From assembly GCF_014283215.1 (NCBI RefSeq), contig NZ_JACOMF010000009.1, forward strand, positions 109,092 to 173,091: a stretch of 64,000 nt of DNA, written 5' to 3'. The position numbers and the translations under genes are program-made. This stretch comes from Siccirubricoccus deserti. GTDB lineage: Bacteria; Pseudomonadota; Alphaproteobacteria; Acetobacterales; Acetobacteraceae. The notes below the pieces were generated by a model. It saw only the letters and a program-made list of their open reading frames with translations, was not told the origin of the DNA and made no database searches. Position 1 is the first letter of the stretch. Each line of letters begins with the position of its first letter. Below, piece by piece: positions 1 to 8,397 of the stretch.

Positions 1-1352
1 ACATCCCGGCCATCGTGCTCTCCGGCGGGCCGATGCTGGACGGGCATTTCGGCGGCAGGCTCACCGGCAGCGGCACCATCGTCTGGGAAGCCCGCAAGAT
101 GCTGGCCGAGGGCAAGCTGGACTACAACGGCTTCATGGAGCTGGTGGCCAGCAGCAGCACCAGCGTCGGCCATTGCAACACCATGGGCACGGCGCTGTCG
201 ATGAACGCGCTCGCTGAGGCGCTGGGGATGTCGCTGCCCGGCTGCGCCGCCATCCCTGGCCCCTATCGGGAACGCGGGCAGATGGCGCATGCGACCGGCA
301 TGCGCATCGTCGATATGGTGCGGGAGAACCTGCGGCCTTCGGACATCATGACGCGCGCCGCCTTCGAGAACGCGATCGTCGCCGCCAGCGCCATCGGCGC
401 CAGCACCAACTGCCCGCCGCACATCATCGCCATCGCCCGCCACATGGGCGTGGAGCTGAAGATCGAGGAGTGGGACAGCATCGGCCATGACATCCCGCTG
501 CTGGTCGATTGCCAGCCGGCCGGCCGGTTCCTGGGGGAGGCCTTCCATCGCGCCGGCGGCGTGCCAGCGGTCATGCGGGAGCTGCTGTTCGCCGGCAAGA
601 TCCACGGCGATGCCATGACCGTCACCGGCCGCAGCATGGCCGCGAATGTCGAGGCGCTGCCGGAGCCGAACCGCGAGGTGATCCGCGCCTATGGCACGCC
701 GATGAAGCCGCATGGCGGCTTCGCCATCCTGTCTGGCAACATCTTTGATAATGCGGTGATGAAGGTTTCGGTCATCGACCAGAAATTCCGCGACCGCTTC
801 CTCAGCAACCCGCCTGGCATCTTCGAAGGCAAGGTCGTGGTCTTCGAGGGGCCGGAGGATTACCACGACCGGATCGAGGATCCCTCGCTCGGCATCGATG
901 CGCATACCGTGCTGGTGATCCGCAACTGCGGCCCGGTCGGCTATCCCGGCAGCGCCGAGGTGGTGAACATGCAGCCACCGGCGGCGCTGATCCGCGCCGG
1001 CATCGACAGCCTGCCGACCATGGGCGACGGGCGGCAGAGCGGCACCTCCGCCAGCCCTTCCATCCTCAACGTCTCGCCCGAGGCGGCGGTGGGTGGCGGG
1101 CTTGCGCTGCTGAAATCCGGCGACCCGATCCGCATCGACCTCAACACCCGCAAGGTGGACGTCCTGATCCCGGAGGGGGAGCTGGCGGCGCGGCGCGCGG
1201 CCTGGAAGAAGCCGGACCTGCTGAACAGGACGCCCTGGGAGGAGATCCAGCGCAGCATGATCGGCCAGCTCGGGACCGGCGGCTGCCTGGAGCCGGCGAC
1301 GCTCTACCTCAACATCCTGGAAAGCAGGGGCGAGAGCCGGCACAACCACTGA
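1..1352 (+). CDS. IlvD/Edd-family sugar-acid dehydratase (5' end missing)
   Basis: The reading frame is open from the first base, so the gene runs in from the left. About 449 codons are visible of the roughly 580-600 usual for the family. The IlvD/Edd signature GHCNTMGTALSMNALAEALG is near the start and supplies an Fe-S cluster cysteine. Near position 1030 the motif GRQSGTSASPSILN is the form seen in L-arabinonate, D-xylonate and L-fuconate-type dehydratases. True dihydroxy-acid dehydratase (IlvD) differs here. The enzyme therefore probably removes water from an aldonic acid to give a 2-keto-3-deoxy acid. The SDR and FAH-family genes downstream fit the next two steps. The exact sugar acid cannot be read from the sequence. 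Confidence 0.9.
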   Translation, partial: IPAIVLSGGPMLDGHFGGRLTGSGTIVWEARKMLAEGKLDYNGFMELVASSSTSVGHCNTMGTALSMNALAEALGMSLPGCAAIPGPYRERGQMAHATGMRIVDMVRENLRPSDIMTRAAFENAIVAASAIGASTNCPPHIIAIARHMGVELKIEEWDSIGHDIPLLVDCQPAGRFLGEAFHRAGGVPAVMRELLFAGKIHGDAMTVTGRSMAANVEALPEPNREVIRAYGTPMKPHGGFAILSGNIFDNAVMKVSVIDQKFRDRFLSNPPGIFEGKVVVFEGPEDYHDRIEDPSLGIDAHTVLVIRNCGPVGYPGSAEVVNMQPPAALIRAGIDSLPTMGDGRQSGTSASPSILNVSPEAAVGGGLALLKSGDPIRIDLNTRKVDVLIPEGELAARRAAWKKPDLLNRTPWEEIQRSMIGQLGTGGCLEPATLYLNILESRGESRHNH

Positions 1353-1378
1353 GCGCCGCTGGGCACCACCGGCCGGAA

Positions 1379-1466
1379 CGCCCCGCAATACCGCTTCGCG
1401 GTTTTGCGGGGAGCCTCGATGATCCCTCGCAATTGGCGCTTTGGCACGCCTTCCGCGGCAAGGTTG
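1379..1466 (-). repeat. Double-hairpin intergenic repeat, family A, copy 1
   Basis: Read on the minus strand, this matches two other copies at about 25750 and 27445. The conserved core is CCTTGCCGCGGAAGGC, then a GCC-AAGCGCC stretch, AGGGATCA, and a long hairpin. The hairpin here is CCCCGCAA-ACCGC paired with GCGGT-TTGCGGGG (1381-1411). It lies 28 bases after the dehydratase stop codon and probably acts as a terminator. Stem bases differ between copies but still pair. Confidence 0.7.
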
Positions 1467-1645
1467 CGCAAGGACGTCGACAAGCACCCGGCTTGATGGG
1501 CATGCCGAAGATCGCGTCCAGCGCCATCCGCCGGATGGATGGCACCCATCAATCCTTGGCATTGGCATGCCAGGGCGGAGATCCCTAATTTCCCGGCAAG
1601 TGACCGGCCCGAGGGCCGGTTTGCAGAGAAAACGAGGGACTTTCC

Positions 1646-1936
1646 ATGCCGCGCATCGCCCTGCTCGCCGCCGCGCTGCTGCTCGGCGCCAGCCCGGCTT
1701 TCGCCCAGCCCGCCGCCAGCGACGAGGCGGCGCGGACCCTGGAGCAGAACCGCCGCGCCGTCTTCTCCGCCCCGCCGGCCGCCGTCCCCGCGCGGCAGGC
1801 CAGCGACATGCCGCCCGCCTCCCGGTCCGAGGTCGACCGCTCTCCCGCCGTGCGGCCCATGGTCGTCCACCCCAAGCCGGCACGCCCCACCGGCCTCGCC
1901 CTGGTGGAGGAGGCTAGCGGCGCCCTGGCCCGGTAG
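1646..1936 (+). CDS. Small exported protein of unknown function
   Basis: The product is 96 residues. It starts with a clear Sec signal peptide: MPRIA, a leucine/alanine-rich core, then an ASPAFAQP cleavage region near residue 20. The mature part is rich in proline, alanine and arginine and shows no domain I recognise. A purine-rich stretch (gagaaaacgaggg) precedes the ATG. It lies alone between the dehydratase and the SDR gene, with no sign of co-transcription. The call as a real gene rests on the signal peptide and start context. The function is unknown. Confidence 0.55.
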   Translation: MPRIALLAAALLLGASPAFAQPAASDEAARTLEQNRRAVFSAPPAAVPARQASDMPPASRSEVDRSPAVRPMVVHPKPARPTGLALVEEASGALAR

Positions 1937-2129
1937 AGGGATCGCGGCGGGGCGGGGCCCGAGGCGTGAACCGCGCTGCGGACGACCGGCCATGGCGGTT
2001 GGCACCCGGACCTGACCGCGAGCCGCCGTAGCCTCGTACCCTGGCGGCCTGAAGCTGCTCTGGCGGCGGCAGTTGACGCCGCCGTCGCCGCCGTGATCAT
2101 GGCAGCCTGAGGGATGGGAATCAGGCACC

Positions 2130-2879
2130 ATGGCCGGCAGGCTTGCAGGCAAGCGATGCTTCGTGACGGCAGCGGGGCAGGGTATCGGCCGCGCCAGCGC
2201 GCTGGCCTTCGCCGCCGAGGGCGGCAGCGTCCTCGCCACCGACCGCGATGCGGCCAAGCTCGAAGGGCTGGCGGCGCAGGGCATCGAGACCGCCGCACTG
2301 GACGTGCTGGATGACGCGGCGGTGGCCGCGGCGATCGCCGCGGCCGGGCCGCTCGACGTGCTGTTCAACTGCGCCGGCTTCGTCCACCAGAACACCGTCG
2401 AGAGCTGCACCGATGCGGAATGGGATTTCGCCTTCGGGCTGAACGTCCGCAGCATGTGGCAGACCATCCGCGCCACGCTGCCAGGCATGATCGCCCGCGG
2501 CGGCGGCAGCATCGTCAACATGTCCTCCGCCTGCTCCAGCGTGAAGGGTGCGCCGAACCGCTTCCTCTACGGCACCACCAAGGCGGCGGTGATCGGGATG
2601 ACGAAATCCGTCGCCACCGAATACGTGACCCGCGGCATCCGCTGCAATTGCCTCTGCCCCGGCACGGTGGACACGCCCTCGCTGGAGGAGCGCATCGCCG
2701 CCAACGCCGCCGCGGCGGGTGGGCTGGACCAGGCGCGCGCCGCCTTCGTCGCCCGCCAGGCGATGGGACGCCTGGCCACCGCCGAGGAGATGGCGGCGCT
2801 GGTCGTCTATCTCGCCGCGCCCGATAGCACTTTCGTCACCGGCCAGGCCATCGTCATCGACGGCGGCTGGACCTTGTAG
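2130..2879 (+). CDS. SDR-family dehydrogenase, probable 2-keto-3-deoxy sugar acid dehydrogenase
   Basis: A classical short-chain dehydrogenase of 249 residues. The cofactor motif TAAGQGIG is at about residues 13-20, a variant NCAG replaces NNAG near residue 87, a serine lies in NMSSA, and the catalytic YGTTK gives Tyr-x3-Lys. The C-terminus ends in IDGGWTL, as usual in the family. NCAG and the compact N-terminus resemble the DHRS6/2-keto-3-deoxy-L-fuconate dehydrogenase branch. It sits between a sugar-acid dehydratase and an FAH-family hydrolase. This fits NAD-dependent oxidation of a 2-keto-3-deoxy acid to a 2,4-diketo acid. Substrate assignment is from context. Confidence 0.85.
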   Translation: MAGRLAGKRCFVTAAGQGIGRASALAFAAEGGSVLATDRDAAKLEGLAAQGIETAALDVLDDAAVAAAIAAAGPLDVLFNCAGFVHQNTVESCTDAEWDFAFGLNVRSMWQTIRATLPGMIARGGGSIVNMSSACSSVKGAPNRFLYGTTKAAVIGMTKSVATEYVTRGIRCNCLCPGTVDTPSLEERIAANAAAAGGLDQARAAFVARQAMGRLATAEEMAALVVYLAAPDSTFVTGQAIVIDGGWTL

Positions 2880-2948
2880 TTTTCGCGCCGGCCCGGAGCC
2901 GCCATACCGACTCTTCGTGCCGGCACGCCTTTCTCAGGAGACCCACCC

Positions 2949-3800
2949 ATGAAGCTGCTGCGCTACGGCCCCGTGGGCCAGGAGAAACCGGGGCTGCTCG
3001 ACGCCTCCGGCACCATCCGCGACCTGTCGGGCGTGATCCCCGACCTGGCCGGCGCGGCGCTTTCCGCCGCCGGGCTGGCGAAGCTCGCCGCGCTCGATCC
3101 TGGCTCGCTGCCGGCAGTGCCGGGCTCGCCGCGGCTCGGGCCGCCGACCTCGGGGATGAAGAACCTCATCTGCATCGGCCTGAACTACGCCGACCACGCG
3201 GCCGAGACCGGCTCGCCGGTGCCGAAGGAGCCGATCGTCTTCCTCAAGTCGCTCGGCGCGCTCTGCGGCGCGAATGACGACGTGATCATCCCGAAGAACA
3301 GCGTGAAGACCGACTGGGAGGTCGAGCTCTGCATCATCATCGGGACCAAGGCGAAATGCGTCTCCGAGGCCGAGGCGCTGGAGCATGTCGCCGGCTATGC
3401 GGTGGGCAATGATGTCTCCGAGCGCGAGTGGCAGATCGAGCGCGGCGGCGCCTGGGACAAGGGCAAGGGCTGCGACACCTTCGGCCCGGTCGGCCCCTGG
3501 CTGGTGACGAAGGACGAGATCCCCGATCCGCAGAACCTGTCGATGTACTGCGACGTCGATGGCGTGCGGATGCAGGACGGCTCGACCCGCACCATGATCT
3601 TCGGGGTGAAGACGCTGGTCAGCTACGTCTCGCACATGATCACCCTGCATCCGGGCGACGTGATCTTCACCGGCACGCCGCCGGGTGTCGGCCTCGGCAA
3701 GAAGCCGGCGCCGATCTTCCTGAAGGCGGGCCAGGTGATGAAGCTCGGCATCCAGGGGCTGGGCGAGCAGACCCAGAAGACGGTGGCCTACGAAAGCTGA
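2949..3800 (+). CDS. Fumarylacetoacetate hydrolase-family protein, probable 2,4-diketo-3-deoxy sugar acid hydrolase
   Basis: The 283-residue product has the FAH fold signatures. GLNYADHAAE is near residue 77, the metal-binding acidic stretch DWEVEL near 120, GNDVSERE near 152, and GTPPGVG near 240. A good ribosome site (caggagacc) lies just before the ATG. In non-phosphorylative L-fucose and L-rhamnose breakdown an FAH-family enzyme cleaves the 2,4-diketo-3-deoxy acid to pyruvate and a small acid. The gene order dehydratase-SDR-FAH matches that pathway. Related family members (ureidoglycolate lyase, acylpyruvase) cannot be fully excluded. Confidence 0.85.
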   Translation: MKLLRYGPVGQEKPGLLDASGTIRDLSGVIPDLAGAALSAAGLAKLAALDPGSLPAVPGSPRLGPPTSGMKNLICIGLNYADHAAETGSPVPKEPIVFLKSLGALCGANDDVIIPKNSVKTDWEVELCIIIGTKAKCVSEAEALEHVAGYAVGNDVSEREWQIERGGAWDKGKGCDTFGPVGPWLVTKDEIPDPQNLSMYCDVDGVRMQDGSTRTMIFGVKTLVSYVSHMITLHPGDVIFTGTPPGVGLGKKPAPIFLKAGQVMKLGIQGLGEQTQKTVAYES

Positions 3801-3903
3801 GCAACCACCGCGTGGGCCGGGCGGAGCGCCGCCCGGCTTGGCGGAGTTTTGCCGTGCCGTCGGCGTCCCGGCTGTTCTAGGCTTCCTCCGGGAGGCCAAA
3901 TCC

Positions 3904-4452
3904 ATGTTCGACCTGGACCGCTTCATCGAGGAGTGCCGCGCTGCCCTTGCGGAGGGCGAGGGCGGCCAGCGCCCCATCCGGGAACTCACCACCCGGGCGG
4001 TCCGCGACCCCGGCGCGGTGCTGGCGGGGCTGGGTGAGCCGCAGTGCGGCGGGCTGAACGTGCTGCACCGCTCGCCGGAGCTCACCGTGCTGAACGTCGT
4101 CTGGGCGCCGCGGATGACGCTGATGCCGCACAACCATGGCATGTGGGCGGTCATCGGCGTCTATACCGGCGGCGAGGACAACATCTTCTGGCGCCGCCTG
4201 CCGGACAGCCCCGCCGGCGCGGTGGAGGCGGCGGGGGCGCGGTCGCTGCGGGCCGGCGACTGCACGGTGCTCGGCCGCGACATCATCCATTCCGTGACGA
4301 ACCCGCTGAGCCGGCTGACCGGGGCGATCCATGTCTACGGCGGCGATTTCTTCGCCGCCGGCCGCAGCGAGTGGGATGCCGAGACGCTGAGCGAGCAGCC
4401 CTACGATCTGGAGAAGGCGAGGCGGATGTTCGCGGAGGCGAATGCCGGCTGA
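3904..4452 (+). CDS. Cupin-fold metal-dependent protein (cysteine dioxygenase-like)
   Basis: The 182-residue protein looks like the predicted metal-dependent enzymes of the double-stranded beta-helix superfamily related to cysteine dioxygenase. The core MPHNHGMWAVIGVYTGGEDN carries two histidines in the usual HxH-type metal site, and IHSVTNPL supplies a later histidine. The ATG at 3904 is chosen because GGGAGG lies 8 bases upstream. A longer in-frame start at 3838 has no ribosome site. It follows the FAH gene on the same strand by about 100 bases and may belong to the sugar-acid cluster. The substrate is unknown. Confidence 0.7.
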   Translation: MFDLDRFIEECRAALAEGEGGQRPIRELTTRAVRDPGAVLAGLGEPQCGGLNVLHRSPELTVLNVVWAPRMTLMPHNHGMWAVIGVYTGGEDNIFWRRLPDSPAGAVEAAGARSLRAGDCTVLGRDIIHSVTNPLSRLTGAIHVYGGDFFAAGRSEWDAETLSEQPYDLEKARRMFAEANAG

Positions 4453-4468
4453 GGCACCGTGCGGAGCC

Positions 4469-4844
4469 TCAGAATTTGGCGCTGAACGGCGGCTGCTTGC
4501 CGCGCTCCATCACCACCTGCCGCAGGCGCCGCAGCAGGTGGCGCTTCGCCCCGGTCTGCCGCTGGCCGCTGTTCACCATGACCGCAGCCCCAGTCAGGCG
4601 GAAGCCGGCGTCCGGCTTGCGCTGGATCTGCCCTCCGGCTCCGCGAGGGTAATGCGAGCCATGACCAAGGGCTCCACGAGGTGTCAATTCCCGGAATGCC
4701 GGCGGCTTCCTGGTCGAACTCGACTACCGCGCCACCGACCAGGATGGGCAGTGGCCCTCCGGCCTGCTTCAGCATCGCGCAGGCGCGTGCCAGAAGTTCG
4801 AGTGCAGTGACGAATTCCACCTGATAAGGCAGCGCCTCCGTCAC
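4469..4844 (-). pseudogene. Possible broken gene remnant downstream of the UxaA-type dehydratase
   Basis: A minus-strand frame starts with MTEALPYQVEF at 4844 and overlaps the dehydratase stop by 4 bases (ATGA). Its first 50 residues look protein-like. They include PILVGGAVVEFD, which resembles the GG motif of small nucleotidyltransferase-like proteins. After about codon 55 the frame becomes low-quality arginine/proline text. In another minus-strand frame (4469-4687) a plausible C-terminus, LTGAAVMVNSGQ through QPPFSAKF, appears. This suggests one gene broken by a frameshift near 4680. Identification is weak. Confidence 0.35.
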
Positions 4845-6373
4845 ATCGTCGCGCCAAGCACCCAGGGCGCGAATTCCGCCGCGCCGAAATCGAAGCTCTC
4901 GCTCTTGGTCCGCTGGCCGCTCGCTGTCGCCAGCATCTGCCGGAAGATCCGCTCGCCCACCTGCTGCACGCTCTCCTCGCCGGTGAGGATGGTGCCGCAG
5001 TTGATGTCCATGTCGTCCTCCATCCGCTCATACATCGGCGTGTTGGTCGCCAGCTTGAGGGAGGGGGTCGGCTTGCAGCCGAAGACGCTGCCGCGACCGG
5101 TGGTGAAGCACAGCAGGTTGGCGCCGCCCGCCACCTGGCCGGTCGCCCCCACCGGGTCGTAGCCCGGCGTGTCCATGAAGACGAAGCCCTTGGCGGTGAC
5201 GGGCTCCGCATAGCGCACCACATCCACCAGGTTGGTGGTGCCCGCCTTGGCCATGGCGCCGAGCGACTTCTCCAGGATGGTGGTCAGCCCGCCGAGCTTG
5301 TTGCCCGGAGACGGGTTGGCATTCATCTCGGCACCCTCGCGCTCGCAATAGGCTTCCCACCAGCGCATCACATCGACCAGCTTCTGGCCGACCTCGCGGG
5401 AGACCGCGCGGCGGGTCAGCAGATGCTCAGCGCCATAGGTCTCGGGAGATTCGGAGAGGATCACCGTGCCGCCGTGCCGCACCACCAGATCGCTCGCCGC
5501 GCCCAGCGCCGGGTTGGCGGTGATGCCGGAATAGCCGTCCGAGCCGCCGCATTGCAGGGCGACGCAAAGCTCGCTCGCCGGCACCGTCTTGCGCCGCACC
5601 TTATTGGCGTCGGCCAGCACCTCGCGCACGAAGTCGATGCCGGCGGCGACGGTCTTCCGCGTGCCGCCCATCTCCTGGATGTCCATGTTGCGCAGCCGTC
5701 CGGACAGCCGCTGCTCATCCAGCAGCCCGCCGATCTGGTTCACCTCGCAGCCGAGGCCGATGGCGATGACGTTGCTGAAATTCGCATGCCGGGCGAAGCC
5801 GCCGAGGGTCCGCCGCAGCAGCCGCAGCGGCTCGCCCTCGGTCATGCCGCAGCCGGTCTTATGGGTCAGCGCCACCACGCCATCCACATTGGGCCATTCG
5901 GCCAGCGGATCGTCGCCGGTGATCGGATTGCGGCGGAAGGCCTGGGCGATCAGCTCCGCCACATGCGCCGAGCAATTCACGCTGGTGACGATGCCGATGT
6001 AGTTGCGCGTGGCGACACGGCCATCGGCGCGGCGGATGCCCTCGAAGGTGGCTGGCTCGGCGACCGGCTCGGTGGGCCGCGCATCGACGCCCCAGGCGTA
6101 GTCGCGGGAGAAGTCGCCCATCGCCAGGTTATGCGTGTGCACCCATTGGCCGGGCGAGATGGCCTCCGTGGCGAAGCCGATGATCTGGCCGTAGCGGCGC
6201 ACCGGCTCGCCCTGCGCATGCGCCACCACCGCCACCTTGTGCCCGGCCGGGATGCGCGCCGTGGCCAACACCTTCGGCGCCACCGGCGTGCCCGGCGGCA
6301 AGACCTGGCGGGCAATGACCACGCCATCCTCCGGGTGCAGTCGGATCACGGGCGGCTGGGTGATGGCGTCCAT
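4841..6373 (-). CDS. UxaA/GarD-family altronate/galactarate-type dehydratase
   Basis: The 510-residue protein has both parts of the UxaA family: an N-terminal SAF domain (residues about 15-85) and the large dehydratase domain starting near IRRADGRVATRNYIG. Conserved stretches include HKTGCGMTEGEPL, GLGCEVNQIGG, LQCGGSDGYSGITANPALG and NANPSPGNKLGGLTTILEKSLG. A strong ribosome site (AGGGAG) precedes the ATG. Family members dehydrate altronate or galactarate. It is convergent with the dehydratase-SDR-FAH group, so the locus handles more than one sugar acid or is regulated in two parts. The specific substrate is open. Confidence 0.88.
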   Translation of the reverse strand: MDAITQPPVIRLHPEDGVVIARQVLPPGTPVAPKVLATARIPAGHKVAVVAHAQGEPVRRYGQIIGFATEAISPGQWVHTHNLAMGDFSRDYAWGVDARPTEPVAEPATFEGIRRADGRVATRNYIGIVTSVNCSAHVAELIAQAFRRNPITGDDPLAEWPNVDGVVALTHKTGCGMTEGEPLRLLRRTLGGFARHANFSNVIAIGLGCEVNQIGGLLDEQRLSGRLRNMDIQEMGGTRKTVAAGIDFVREVLADANKVRRKTVPASELCVALQCGGSDGYSGITANPALGAASDLVVRHGGTVILSESPETYGAEHLLTRRAVSREVGQKLVDVMRWWEAYCEREGAEMNANPSPGNKLGGLTTILEKSLGAMAKAGTTNLVDVVRYAEPVTAKGFVFMDTPGYDPVGATGQVAGGANLLCFTTGRGSVFGCKPTPSLKLATNTPMYERMEDDMDINCGTILTGEESVQQVGERIFRQMLATASGQRTKSESFDFGAAEFAPWVLGATM

Positions 6374-6434
6374 CGGGGTTCTCCCTGTCCGGCGGCATCC
6401 TAATCGGTTCCAGCCCCGCCGCGAGCCCCTGGAA

Positions 6435-6779
6435 TCAGCGCTCCGCGGTGAACAGCCGTGCCGCCGCCCAGCTCACGATGGAGACGGCGATGGCGCCGAA
6501 CAGCGCCGACCAGAAGCCCTCCACCCGGAAGCCCGGCAGCAGCAGCGCGGTCAGCCCGAGCATCGCCGCATTCACCACCAGCAGGAACAGCCCGAGGGTC
6601 ACCAGGGTCAGCGGCAGTGACAGGATCACCGCCACCGGACGCACCACCGCATTCACCACCCCGAAGACCAGCGCCGCCAGCAGCAGGGTGCCGAAGCCAC
6701 GCACCTCGAGGCCCGGCACCAGCTCCGTGGCGATCCAGAGCGCGAAAGCGTTGATGAACAGCCGTGCCAGAAACCCCAT
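6435..6779 (-). CDS. Small four-helix membrane protein (phage holin/DUF360-like family)
   Basis: Starting at the ATG at 6779, the 114-residue product has four hydrophobic segments. It shows the family pattern: an N-terminal helix with NAFALWIATELVPGLEV, then FGVVNAVVRPV, LPLTLVTLGLFLLVVNA and a final helix. This matches the widespread 'phage holin family'/PF04020 inner membrane proteins, whose role is unknown. GGAGGGG lies just upstream of the chosen start. A longer frame to 6932 lacks such a site and would overlap the divergent transporter gene. Confidence 0.8.
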   Translation of the reverse strand: MGFLARLFINAFALWIATELVPGLEVRGFGTLLLAALVFGVVNAVVRPVAVILSLPLTLVTLGLFLLVVNAAMLGLTALLLPGFRVEGFWSALFGAIAVSIVSWAAARLFTAER

Positions 6780-6844
6780 CCGTTCCCCTCCGCAATACCG
6801 CCGTGTCACCATACTCTGCCGCTTCCGTCCGGGAGCTGCATGAA

Positions 6845-7717
6845 TTGTCGCCGAACCGCGCCACCCTCGCCGGCTGCGTCGCGCTGGCACTCTGGGCTTT
6901 TCTCGCCCCGCTGGCCCGGCTTGCCCAGCCACTGCCGCCGCTGCTGATCACCGCCCTCGGCTTCGCCGCGGGCGGACTGCTCGGACTGGCGGTGGTGGTG
7001 GCGCGCGGGCGGCTCGGGGCGCTGCGCCAGGATGCGCTGGCCTGGGCCCACGGCGTCGGCGGGCTGGCGGGCTTCCACGCCCTCTATTTCGCTGCCCTCG
7101 CCCTGGCGCCGCCGGTCGAGGCCAATCTGCTGAACTACACCTGGCCACTGCTGATCGTGTTGCTCTCGGCGCCGCTGCGCGGGCTGACGCTCGGGCCGCA
7201 ACGGCTGGCGGGGGTGATGTTGGGGGCGGCGGGGGCGGCGCTGCTGCTCGGCGGCGGCGCCCGCTTTCCGGCGGAGGCAATGGCCGGCTTCGCCTGCGCC
7301 CTGGCGGCGGCGCTGACCTGGGCGCTGTATTCGGTGCTCTCCGCCCGCTTCACGAGGGTGCCGACCGAGGCGGTGGCCGGGTTCTGCCTGGTCTCCGCCC
7401 TGCTCGCCGGGCTTGGCCATTGGGCACTGGAGCCGGCCGCCACGCTGACGGCGCGCCACTGGCTGGCGGTGGCGCTGCTGGGCGCGGGGCCGATGGGGGC
7501 GGCCTTCTTCTTTTGGGATATCGGCATGAAGCGCGGCGACCCCAGGCTGCTGGGAACCCTGGGATATGCGACGCCGGTTGTCTCCACGCTGCTGCTCGTG
7601 GCCATGGGTGAGGGACGGCTGAGTTGGCAGGTGCTGGCGGCGACGGCGCTGGTGGCGGGCGGCGGGCTGCTGGCGGCGCTGGCCGGTGGCGGCGCATCTG
7701 CCGAACCATCGAAATAG
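6845..7717 (+). CDS. EamA/DMT-family transporter (exporter-like)
   Basis: The product is a ten-helix membrane protein of the drug/metabolite transporter superfamily with two EamA repeats. The first holds ALWAFLAPLARLAQPLPPL. The second begins near GFACALAAALTWALYSVLSA and contains GAGPMGAAFFFWDIGMKRGDPR, a segment typical of YddG/aromatic amino acid exporter relatives. The frame is open from 6764. I favour a TTG at 6845 because GGGAG lies 9 bases upstream and the first helix starts 8 residues later. A GTG at 6764 would overlap the divergent holin-like gene. The substrate cannot be told. Confidence 0.8.
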   Translation: MSPNRATLAGCVALALWAFLAPLARLAQPLPPLLITALGFAAGGLLGLAVVVARGRLGALRQDALAWAHGVGGLAGFHALYFAALALAPPVEANLLNYTWPLLIVLLSAPLRGLTLGPQRLAGVMLGAAGAALLLGGGARFPAEAMAGFACALAAALTWALYSVLSARFTRVPTEAVAGFCLVSALLAGLGHWALEPAATLTARHWLAVALLGAGPMGAAFFFWDIGMKRGDPRLLGTLGYATPVVSTLLLVAMGEGRLSWQVLAATALVAGGGLLAALAGGGASAEPSK

Positions 7718-7766
7718 CGATATTTTGTACCATTTTTTTAACAATTCGGAATAATTTTGCGCATTT
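7718..7766 (+). promoter_or_regulatory. AT-rich presumed promoter region
   Basis: This roughly 50-base stretch is strikingly AT-rich for this genome, with runs such as tattttgtacca, ttttttta and ggaataatttt. It lies between the DMT transporter stop and the GTG start of the next gene. It probably holds the promoter of the downstream gene. No clear -35/-10 pair can be fixed by eye. Confidence 0.4.
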
Positions 7767-8303
7767 GTGAATGAAGAGCAATCGGGTATCACAGCGTCCG
7801 GCTTCGCTGTGAAAGACCTTCGCCTGTCCTCCACCCCACCCGATGAGCTGCCCGCGCCCGGCAGGGGTCGCTTCGACATCCTGCCGCTGCCCGCCGATCG
7901 GCTGTTGCTGCTACGCTATCTTGGCGAGGTGAGAACCGATCAGGTGATGGACCTCCTGGGCGCCGCGTTGCGCGAGCAGCCGGAGATCGCCACCTGGGGT
8001 GTTGTCAGCGACCTGCGCCGCCACATCGGGCATCTGCCGGCGGCGGGGCTCAACGCCATCAGCGCATTGCGCCGCAACGCCTGGCCGGACCCGCCGCCGG
8101 CACGGGAGGTGCTGCTGTCCTTCGACCCCGGCATGATCTTCATCGCCCGCTACCTGGACCACCTGCTGCCGCACATCGCCCACAGCGTCGGCACCGACCC
8201 TGCGGCAGCCTGCCGGCTGGTGATGGGACCCAGCCGGGCGGTGCCGGAGGCGGCGCTGAAATTCCTGGCGACCGGCGCACCCTCCGGCACTGGCCACGGC
8301 TGA
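7767..8303 (+). CDS. Hypothetical protein, 178 residues
   Basis: I do not recognise the family. The protein is soluble-looking, with a central region GEVRTDQVMDLLGAALREQPEIATWGVVSDLRRHIGHLP and a later FDPGMIFIARYLDHLLPHIA. The pattern 'WGVVSDLRRH' in an alpha/beta context resembles small STAS-like or heme-NO-like sensor helpers, but that is a guess. The GTG at 7767 is the first start after an AT-rich promoter-like stretch, and a hairpin follows the stop. It stands as a single-gene unit. Confidence 0.6.
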   Translation: MNEEQSGITASGFAVKDLRLSSTPPDELPAPGRGRFDILPLPADRLLLLRYLGEVRTDQVMDLLGAALREQPEIATWGVVSDLRRHIGHLPAAGLNAISALRRNAWPDPPPAREVLLSFDPGMIFIARYLDHLLPHIAHSVGTDPAAACRLVMGPSRAVPEAALKFLATGAPSGTGHG

Positions 8304-8309
8304 TGCAGC

Positions 8310-8335
8310 GGCCTGAACCCCTGCAGGTTCAGGCC
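8310..8335. terminator. Perfect hairpin after the hypothetical gene
   Basis: GGCCTGAACC (8310-8319) and GGTTCAGGCC (8326-8335) form a perfect 10-bp stem with a 6-base loop. It starts 6 bases after the stop codon. There is no T-run, as is common for high-GC terminators. It lies between convergent genes and could serve both strands. Confidence 0.6.
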
Positions 8336-8357
8336 CCGGATACCGCTGTAGCTCGTT

Positions 8358-8397
8358 GCCGTGGAGCGGATTCAGGCCGCTCCGCGATCCGCTCTAT
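8358..8397 (-). repeat. GAGCGGATCGC intergenic repeat, family C, copy 1
   Basis: On the minus strand the element reads TAGAGCGGATCGCGG then a CCTGAATCCGCTCCAC end. The TAG is the stop codon of the nitroreductase gene. Internally GGAGCGG and CCGCTCC pair (8363-8383). A similar element with the stop codon in the same place ends the regulator gene at 50100, and another lies at about 53066. Confidence 0.6.
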
